From: Accumulibacter sp. | GTDB lineage: Bacteria > Pseudomonadota > Gammaproteobacteria > Burkholderiales > Rhodocyclaceae | Assembly (NCBI GenBank): GCA_031264825.1 | Contig: JAISDL010000014.1 | Span: forward strand, 1-19,436 | Length of the DNA: 19,436 nt | Direction of reading: 5' to 3' | In this document: positions 15,208 through 19,436 of the stretch, piece after piece | How the letters are laid out: the number at the start of each line of letters is the position of its first letter | Position numbering within the stretch: the first letter of the stretch is position 1 | Notes under the pieces: generated by a model | What the model saw: only the letters and a program-made list of their open reading frames with translations | Told to the model about the DNA's origin: nothing | Databases searched by the model: none | Program-made: the position numbers and the translations under genes

Positions 15208-15849
15208 CTATTCCTGACGCGGCGTCACCGTCTCGGACGGTTTGAGCGCCGGCGCGCCGTCGGGCGCGGATGTGGGAGACGTGGAGGCGGTGGCCTCGGT
15301 CGTTTCCGCTTTCTTTTCCTTGGGCATGATGATCGCGCGGACGCGCTCGTTCGACCTGCCCTGCGGCGCGGCTTCCCGCCCCTTTCTCTCGTTGGTCGCC
15401 AGGAATTTTTCGGTCAGCGCGTCGTAGAAGATGTATTGCCCCCAGACTTCGTCGGCGCCGTTTTTGACCCACGCGCGGACGAAGAATTCGGCTTTTTCGT
15501 CGCGCGCGTTGTACTCGATGCGCTCGCCCCGGCCTTCCATATAGCCGTCTTTTCCGTCGAGTTTTTCCTTGAAATGCGCCAAGCCGTTTTCACCGCCCGT
15601 GGCGACGCTCTTCTGGAAGCCGTCGGCGTCCTGCGTCACGACGAGATGGTTGGCGCGAAGCTGCGTCGTCCCTTGCGTCAATACGACGTTTCCCTCGTAA
15701 ATCTGGATTTTATGGAGGTCGTCGAGGCTCATGCGGTTCGCTTCGATGCTGACCGGCCGGTCACGGTCGGCCTTCTCGGCGAGCGCGACGCGCGCCGCGC
15801 AGAGCGCGATGATCGGAATCGCGAGGGTGACGAGCGCGCGGAGTCTCAT
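15208..15849 (-). CDS. lptA: LptA, periplasmic LPS transport protein
   Basis: LptA bridges LptC at the inner membrane to LptD at the outer membrane and forms the periplasmic conduit for LPS. The 213-residue protein has an N-terminal signal peptide (MRLRALVTLA... cleaved near ALA/EK, residue 24), then the OstA/LptA beta-jellyroll (about 33-145) with PVSIEANRM, YEGNVVLTQGTTQLRANHLVV and GRGERIEYNA. The last 50 residues are low-complexity Thr/Ala/Ser/Pro with a Lys-rich start (PKEKKAETTEA), longer than in E. coli LptA and probably disordered. The start overlaps the lptC stop (ATGA). The usual next gene, lptB, is absent: a convergent gene follows instead. Confidence 0.9.
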   Translation of the reverse strand: MRLRALVTLAIPIIALCAARVALAEKADRDRPVSIEANRMSLDDLHKIQIYEGNVVLTQGTTQLRANHLVVTQDADGFQKSVATGGENGLAHFKEKLDGKDGYMEGRGERIEYNARDEKAEFFVRAWVKNGADEVWGQYIFYDALTEKFLATNERKGREAAPQGRSNERVRAIIMPKEKKAETTEATASTSPTSAPDGAPALKPSETVTPRQE

Positions 15850-16421
15850 GGATTTCTTTTCTCAAGCAAGGCGGACGCCCTCGATTCGAGAAGGTAGGTC
15901 TGCTTGCGGTAGTCTACGCGCATCCCGGTTCCCTTGACCCAGGATTTCCCCTGCGTGATCAATACCGGGGTGCGCGTATAGGCTTTTTCCTCCTCGGTGA
16001 GTACCGTGAGCTGCGGCATCGTCGCGACGATCTGCGGGTCTTTGGGCGCCGCGCTGCGGACGATGCGCACGTTCCCGAAAAGGTCGACCGTTTCTCCCGA
16101 AGCGAAAACGACGCCCCGGTCGGCACGCATCGTCGTCGGCGGTTTTTTTTCGTCGAGAAACTGAAGGTCGGGGGTGACGAGAAGCGTCGTGTCGTCGTCA
16201 GGATAATGACGAATGTCGGGCGACTTGAGCGTGTATTGGAGTTTTCCCGAGGCGTCGATTTTTCGCAGCGTCGCGTCCTTCACGATGTAGTCCGGGTCGT
16301 GACGATAGCTTCCGTCGAGAGAGAAATCGGGCATCTCGGTCGCGTAACGCAGCCAGAGCGTCAGCGCCGTCAGCGTAAACAGCAAAGTCAGTGGGAAGAT
16401 CGCGCTGCCCCAGTGTTTCAT
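15846..16421 (-). CDS. lptC: LptC, inner-membrane LPS export protein
   Basis: LptC receives LPS from the LptBFG transporter and hands it to LptA. The 191-residue product is a bitopic protein: one transmembrane helix near the N-terminus (about residues 7-26), then a periplasmic jellyroll domain, with YIVKDATLRKID, LQYTLKSPDIRHYPDDDTTLL, ADRGVVFASGETVDLFGNV and YRKQTYLLESRASALLE as typical strands. The length is normal for the family. The start overlaps the kdsC stop by four bases and the end overlaps lptA by four bases (ATGA in both), implying coupled translation in the order kdsC-lptC-lptA. Confidence 0.9.
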   Translation of the reverse strand: MKHWGSAIFPLTLLFTLTALTLWLRYATEMPDFSLDGSYRHDPDYIVKDATLRKIDASGKLQYTLKSPDIRHYPDDDTTLLVTPDLQFLDEKKPPTTMRADRGVVFASGETVDLFGNVRIVRSAAPKDPQIVATMPQLTVLTEEEKAYTRTPVLITQGKSWVKGTGMRVDYRKQTYLLESRASALLEKRNP

Positions 16422-16963
16422 CCGGGAAACTCCGGCAGATAGGGGGCGAGTACCGCGTCGAGCATCCCTTTCGCGTCCAGGATGAAGTCGCAGACTTCAC
16501 GCACCGCGCCGCGCCCGCCGGGGTAACGCGAGACCCAGTGCGCGTGGATTTTGATCCGTTCGCGGCTGTCGGCCGTCGTCGCGGCGAAGCCGCACGCGGC
16601 CATTGCGCGGATGTCGATGACGTCGTCGCCCATGAAACCGGTTTCTCCGAGAGAAAAGCCCAACTCGTCCGTCAGCGCGCGCAGGGTTGCCAGCTTGTCG
16701 GACGCGCCCTGATGAAGGTGGCGGATCTGGAGGTGTTTCGCGCGCTCCGCGACGCAGGGTACGCTTCGGCCCGTGATGATCGCCAACTCGACCCCGGCTT
16801 TCCTCAGGAGATTCAGGCCGAGTCCGTCGATACTGCTGAACGCCTTGATCTCGGCGCCGCCGTCGCTGTAATACAGCGAGCCGTCCGTCAGCACGCCGTC
16901 GACGTCGAAGGCCATCAGCCTGACCCTGGCGGCGCGCACACGCGGGTCTGCGACGCCGAGCAT
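16418..16963 (-). CDS. kdsC: 3-deoxy-D-manno-octulosonate 8-phosphate phosphatase KdsC
   Basis: KdsC removes phosphate from Kdo-8-P to give Kdo, the inner-core sugar of LPS. It is a HAD phosphatase with no large cap and works as a tetramer in the cytosol. The 181-residue protein has motif I AFDVDGVLTDG (18-28; D20, D22), motif II ITGR (63-66), a motif III lysine in ASDKLATL (K90), and motif IV GDDVIDI (112-118). YPGGRGAVREVCDFIL (147-162) is the usual C-terminal Kdo-phosphatase signature. The start ATG shares one base with the kdsD stop (TGATG); the longer open frame upstream is shadow inside kdsD. Confidence 0.94.
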   Translation of the reverse strand: MLGVADPRVRAARVRLMAFDVDGVLTDGSLYYSDGGAEIKAFSSIDGLGLNLLRKAGVELAIITGRSVPCVAERAKHLQIRHLHQGASDKLATLRALTDELGFSLGETGFMGDDVIDIRAMAACGFAATTADSRERIKIHAHWVSRYPGGRGAVREVCDFILDAKGMLDAVLAPYLPEFPG

Positions 16964-17946
16964 CAGACGACCTTCGCCTGGAACAAGTCGTGCATGTTGA
17001 GCGCGCCGACGAGGCGAGCGTTTTCGTCGACGACCGGAATCTGCGTGATCTTGTGTTTTTCCATCCGCTCGACGGCTTCGACCGCGAGCTTTTCGGGCGT
17101 GATGCAACGCGGCTTGGGCGTCATCAGAGCGGCAATCGTCGCGGATTTCAGGTCGCGCTGACCGACGATCGCGCGGCGCAGGTCGCCGTCGGTGAAGATG
17201 CCGAGCACGTCCATTTCGGGCGACGCGATGATCGTCATCCCGATCCCCGCGCGGGAAATTTCGTTCACAGCCTCGGTTATTCCGGCGTCGGGCGGGACGA
17301 CCGGAATCGCGCGCCCGGTACGCATCACGTCGCGCACGCGCGTCAGCAGACGGCGACCGAGCGCGCCGCCGGGGTGCGAACGCGCGAAGTCCTCGGCGCC
17401 GAAGCCGCGCGCGTCGAGGAGCGCGACGGCAAGCGCGTCGCCGAGCGCGAGCACCGCCGTCGTACTCGCCGTCGGCGCGAGGTTGAGCGGGCAGGCCTCC
17501 TGCTCGGCACCCGCGTAAAGGCTGAGGTCGGCGTCGCGCGCGAGCGTCGATTGAGGTTTCCCGGTCATCGCGATGAGCCTCGCGCCCCGACGCTTGATGA
17601 AGGGAAGGATGTTCAGGAGTTCGGCGCTTTCGCCCGAATTGGAAATCGCGATGACGATGTCGCCCGACTGGATCATGCCGAGGTCGCCGTGGCTCGCTTC
17701 GGCGGGGTGGACGAAAAACGCCGGCGTCCCGGTACTTGCGAGCGTCGACGCGATTTTGCTGCCGACGTGCCCCGATTTTCCGATTCCGCAAACGATGACG
17801 CGGCCCTTGCAGTTGAGGATCAGCGTCAGCGCCTTCAGAAAAATGTCGTCGACGTGTTCGACGAGGGCGAGTACGGCTTCACTTTCGACGCGAAGCACTT
17901 CGCGCGCGAGATCGAGCGCTTTGGGCGTAGCCTGGATTGCGTTCAT
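16963..17946 (-). CDS. kdsD: D-arabinose 5-phosphate isomerase KdsD (KpsF/GutQ family)
   Basis: KdsD converts ribulose 5-phosphate to arabinose 5-phosphate, the first step of Kdo synthesis. The 327-residue protein has an SIS sugar-isomerase domain (about 30-180), with CGIGKSGHVGSKIASTLAST (53-72), HPAEASHGDLGM (80-91) and AISNSGESAELLNI (100-113), followed by two CBS domains (about 205-325) containing DGDLRRAI. Length and domain order match the family. It heads the chain kdsD-kdsC-lptC-lptA, with one- or four-base overlaps throughout. The ATG at 17946 has a weak ribosome site. The upstream leader of about 230 nt is rich in hairpins and includes an intrinsic-terminator shape. Confidence 0.95.
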   Translation of the reverse strand: MNAIQATPKALDLAREVLRVESEAVLALVEHVDDIFLKALTLILNCKGRVIVCGIGKSGHVGSKIASTLASTGTPAFFVHPAEASHGDLGMIQSGDIVIAISNSGESAELLNILPFIKRRGARLIAMTGKPQSTLARDADLSLYAGAEQEACPLNLAPTASTTAVLALGDALAVALLDARGFGAEDFARSHPGGALGRRLLTRVRDVMRTGRAIPVVPPDAGITEAVNEISRAGIGMTIIASPEMDVLGIFTDGDLRRAIVGQRDLKSATIAALMTPKPRCITPEKLAVEAVERMEKHKITQIPVVDENARLVGALNMHDLFQAKVV

Positions 17947-17973
17947 CGGGACTTCTTAGTTCGTCAAAATGTA

Positions 17974-18031
17974 AAACCCAACTTGTTGCCGGGTTGGTGG
18001 GTTTGAAAGTGGGCAAAGTCCACCTTCAAAC
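17974..18031 (-). promoter_or_regulatory. Overlapping hairpins in the kdsD leader
   Basis: GTTTGAAAGTGG (18001-18012) pairs with CCACCTTCAAAC (18020-18031) with one mismatch and a 7-nt loop. A second stem pairs AAACCCA (17974-17980) with TGGGTTT (17998-18004). The two share 18001-18004, so only one can form at a time. The lower stem ends 28 nt before the kdsD start. Mutually exclusive stems at this place suggest an RNA switch, but no known riboswitch class is recognised. Confidence 0.5.
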
Positions 18032-18086
18032 CAGGTGAAAACGACGCCAAACCAGTCCGGCCTTGGATTCTCTTGCTTTTCCTTCC

Positions 18087-18118
18087 AAAAAAGGGCAGAC
18101 AAAGCCCACCCTTTTTTT
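18087..18118 (-). terminator. Intrinsic terminator between the prepilin and kdsD
   Basis: On the minus strand, GGGC (18107-18104) and GCCC (18096-18093) form a stem with loop TTTGTCT, followed by six T residues (18092-18087). An alternative longer stem pairs a run of A and GGG with CCC and a run of T (nine bp). The sequence also has a T run on the plus strand, so it could work both ways. It would end the prepilin message, but it also lies downstream of the extended -10 element at 18182-18190, inside the kdsD leader. Confidence 0.65.
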
Positions 18119-18126
18119 GTCCAAAC

Positions 18127-18155
18127 CGTCAAAAAAAGAGGGTTATTTTTTGACG
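18127..18155. repeat. CGTCAAAAAA / TTTTTTGACG inverted repeat
   Basis: Perfect 10-bp arms (18127-18136 and 18146-18155) flank a 9-nt loop. With the A/T-rich stem top it resembles a weak bidirectional terminator or a protein-binding site. It stands just upstream of the terminator at 18087-18118 in the kdsD leader. Confidence 0.6.
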
Positions 18156-18181
18156 ATTCCTTACACGGATTATTTACCCGA

Positions 18182-18190
18182 AGTATAGCA
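18182..18190 (-). promoter_or_regulatory. Candidate extended -10 promoter for the kdsD-lptA operon
   Basis: On the minus strand this reads TGCTATACT: an extended -10 (TGn) with TATACT, five of six to consensus. The -35 region at 17 nt (GTAAAG) is poor, which is common for extended -10 promoters. Transcription would begin near 18175, giving a leader of about 230 nt before kdsD that contains all the hairpins described at 17974-18155. Confidence 0.4.
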
Positions 18191-18220
18191 GATAGACCCC
18201 GTCGCTTTACTTCTCGTCCC

Positions 18221-18266
18221 GCAAGGCGAGTCGACAAAGGTGGGGTCGAACTGGAAATGGAATCAG
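18221..18266. repeat. Dispersed element, copy B, overlapping the prepilin stop
   Basis: These 46 nt match 9328-9373 in inverse orientation at 42 positions (differences at four sites in the middle). On the minus strand it begins one base before the TGA of the prepilin and reads TGATTCCATTTCCAGTTC, so the element supplies the stop codon. The second arm present in copy A is missing here. Confidence 0.7.
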
Positions 18267-18961
18267 AAAGCCATGCAGACCGTGTAGGTCGACCCGTCGT
18301 CGACGACACTCGGACAATGGGACGGCGTCCCGGCGACGGCGCAGCTCGCGTTGTTGAGGCGGCTTTTCGGCGCGCCCTGCGTTGCGCGGACGGCTCCCGT
18401 AAAGGGATTGCCGTCGTCCATCGTCGCGTCGAGGTGCTTTGCGTACTTGCCGAGGATGTTCGCCGAGCAGACGACGAAGTTCCCGGACATTCCCGCGATG
18501 TAGGCGCTGGCGGGAGCGCCGGACTCGATGCCGATACGCCCGCCGTCGGCGTTGCTCGGCAAGTCGACATCGTTCGCGATCGGCAGCGGCCCCTGGACGA
18601 GGTTGGCGCGTCGGACGTGTTCCCAGAACGCGACCGTTTCGCTTGTCTGAAGCAAACCGGCCTCGTCCCACCAGTTGCCGTCGAGGACGCCGTTGCCGAC
18701 GGCGCTCAAGGCGCCCGAAACCACGGTGCTCCCTGTTCCCAAGTGGAGCACCGCGCCGGCGTCGTCGCCGGGAATCGCGCGATACTTGTCCTGATACGCA
18801 TGAACGATCCTGGAGACGTTCCTGAAATCCATCGCGAGATTTTTGAGCCTGGCGTTGGTGATCAGTTCCTGTCCCTTGAGGACGCCGCCCAACAGAAGAC
18901 CCAGGATGACGAGCACGATGGAAACTTCGATGAGCGTAAAGCCCGACAATTGTCTTTTCAT
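18263..18961 (-). CDS. Type IV prepilin-like protein (class III signal, N-methylation domain)
   Basis: The 232-residue product has a prepilin peptidase site, MKRQLSG^FTLIEVSIVLVILGLLLGG..., with cleavage after G7, F8 as the methylated residue and E12 as the conserved +5 glutamate. A single hydrophobic helix (8-30) follows, then a soluble globular domain with four cysteines in the last 75 residues that could form disulfides. It belongs to the type II secretion/type IV pilin-like superfamily, but no assembly genes are nearby, so it is an orphan minor pilin or pseudopilin of unknown role. The frame extends 37 codons upstream. The ATG at 18961 is chosen because it gives the short basic leader; a TTG six codons earlier, with AAGGAGG 12 nt upstream of it, is an alternative. 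Confidence 0.85.
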   Translation of the reverse strand: MKRQLSGFTLIEVSIVLVILGLLLGGVLKGQELITNARLKNLAMDFRNVSRIVHAYQDKYRAIPGDDAGAVLHLGTGSTVVSGALSAVGNGVLDGNWWDEAGLLQTSETVAFWEHVRRANLVQGPLPIANDVDLPSNADGGRIGIESGAPASAYIAGMSGNFVVCSANILGKYAKHLDATMDDGNPFTGAVRATQGAPKSRLNNASCAVAGTPSHCPSVVDDGSTYTVCMAF

Positions 18962-19145
18962 TTTGATGCCTGCCTTCAAAGAGATGCCTTTCCCTCCTTG
19001 AACGTGTTCTTGAAATATTGCGGCGTGATGATGTGGAAATATTTTGTCCCGAAATCGCAAGCAACACTTCACCAGCGTTTCATCGATGGAAACACTATAG
19101 GCGAGATTTGCGCGCGTTTAAGTGAGAAAGTTGGCGGCCTCCTAA
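18962..19145. other. Upstream region of the prepilin gene
   Basis: No gene is seen. On the minus strand it carries AAGGAGG and GAAGGCAGG near the prepilin start, the likely ribosome sites. A possible -10 (TATAGT, near 19095-19100) has no good -35. Nothing else is recognised. Confidence 0.4.
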
Positions 19146-19298
19146 CAGAAGACAGAGGACAGAGCGGCCTTCGGCCTTTGTAATCAGTTCTCAGTCATCT
19201 GAAGGAGGTATCTCATGCAACCACTGAATACTGAAAACTGTTCACAAAGCGAGCGCAGCGAGCGCTCTGTCTTCTGTCCTCAGTCCTCTGTCTTCTGA
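19146..19298. repeat. Nested inverted word-repeat element abutting the antitoxin stop
   Basis: The left arm CAGAAGACAGAGG...GCG (19146-19166) pairs with the right arm (19263-19297): CAGAAGACAGAGG with CCTCTGTCTTCTG (19285-19297, 13 bp perfect) and GACAGAGCG with CGCTCTGTC (19263-19271). The right arm has an extra 14-nt repeat insertion. Inside are a GGCC-TTC-GGCC hairpin (19166-19176), an inner pair of CAGT/ACTG-word arms (19184-19194 and 19222-19240), and a GAGCGC repeat (19251-19266). The right arm ends one base before the antitoxin stop. Confidence 0.75.
19215..19298 (+). CDS. Possible 27-residue mini-ORF inside the repeat element
   Basis: AAGGAGGT (19202-19209) is a perfect match to the 16S anti-Shine-Dalgarno, and an ATG follows after five nt at 19215. 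The frame runs 27 codons to TGA at 19296-19298, through the element's inner and outer right arms, giving a Ser/Gln/Glu-rich peptide starting MQPLNTENCS. It has no promoter that I can see. The strong ribosome site is real; whether the frame is expressed is unknown, and the coding sequence is mostly repeat. Confidence 0.25.
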   Translation: MQPLNTENCSQSERSERSVFCPQSSVF

Positions 19299-19436
19299 TT
19301 AAGCGTGCAAGGCTGCCACGGCGGCTTTGGGGTCGGCTGCCACGATTTTCAGCAAGGCTCTTGCCGGTCCGGAAGGAACGGTCCTTTTCTGCTCCCAGTT
19401 TTCCAGGGTGCGCTTCGACACTCCGATCAGGCGCGC
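19299..19436 (-). CDS. NadS/HigA-like HTH antitoxin, C-terminal part (partial)
   Basis: The last 45 residues of a minus-strand gene run off the window edge. They hold the second half of a helix-turn-helix, ARLIGVSKRTLENWEQKRTV, followed by PSGPARALLKIVAADPKAAVAALHA, the typical ending of NadS-type antitoxin and XRE regulators. Such proteins bind DNA, repress their own operon and neutralise a RelE/HigB-type toxin, usually encoded just upstream, here outside the window. The stop codon is TAA (19301-19299), directly next to the right arm of a repeat element. The N-terminus is not visible. Confidence 0.85.
   Translation of the reverse strand, partial: ARLIGVSKRTLENWEQKRTVPSGPARALLKIVAADPKAAVAALHA

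Noticed and set aside
19040..19065. Sigma-54-like TGG...TTGC motif upstream of the prepilin
   Set aside because: The GG and GC are 9 rather than 10 nt apart, which disfavours a real -24/-12 promoter.
1..19436. CRISPR arrays, rRNA genes, phage structural genes, complete transposase genes
   Set aside because: No regularly spaced direct repeats and no such coding signatures were found.

Overview
The window is a stretch of GC-rich chromosome from a Gram-negative bacterium, most probably a betaproteobacterium. I infer this from gene content and order: purM divergent from hda, with hda followed by a HAD-IB phosphatase, pcnB and folK on the minus strand, and kdsD-kdsC-lptC-lptA as one tightly overlapping LPS operon. 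No close relative can be named from sequence alone. High GC produces many long antisense shadow frames, which are left out.

Layout. 1-84: the tail of a plus-strand gene and its intrinsic terminator. 133-5464 (minus): hda, HAD-IB hydrolase, pcnB, folK and a divergent feoB-like gene, read in that order with overlaps or short gaps, probably one long transcript. 5465-5591: a divergent promoter region. 5592-6665 (plus): purM. 6697-6993 (minus): a small basic protein of unknown function. 7165-7806 (plus): a DUF2238 membrane protein. 7841-9102 (minus): a lower-GC accessory patch with a YhcG/DUF1016 PDDEXK nuclease whose upstream operon partner survives only as a C-terminal fragment. This patch ends at the 3' side of tRNA-Gly(CCC) (9213-9286). 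9541-13500 (plus): hrpA. 13709-15198 (plus): an EI24/CysZ-like membrane protein overlapping a CinA-like MoaB/Mog-domain protein. 15208-17946 (minus): the LPS operon kdsD-kdsC-lptC-lptA, preceded by a structured leader of about 230 nt. 18263-18961 (minus): an orphan type IV prepilin-like protein. 19299-19436 (minus): the C-terminus of a NadS/HigA-like HTH antitoxin, cut by the window edge.

Functional links. kdsD and kdsC make Kdo for LPS, and LptC and LptA carry finished LPS across the periplasm. hda regulates DnaA, purM makes purines, folK makes folate, pcnB polyadenylates RNA, and hrpA is an RNA helicase tied to translation and RNA processing.

Most unusual features. First, four separate genes (pcnB, hrpA, the prepilin, the antitoxin) each have an inverted or word-repeat element that overlaps or abuts the stop codon. 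Second, the kdsD leader contains an intrinsic terminator and mutually exclusive hairpins downstream of an extended -10 promoter. Third, one of the repeat elements carries a perfect Shine-Dalgarno sequence and a mini-ORF between its arms. Fourth, the YhcG-family nuclease is stop/start-coupled (TAATG) to a decapitated partner gene next to a tRNA. Repeats and promoters were read by eye and need computational confirmation.
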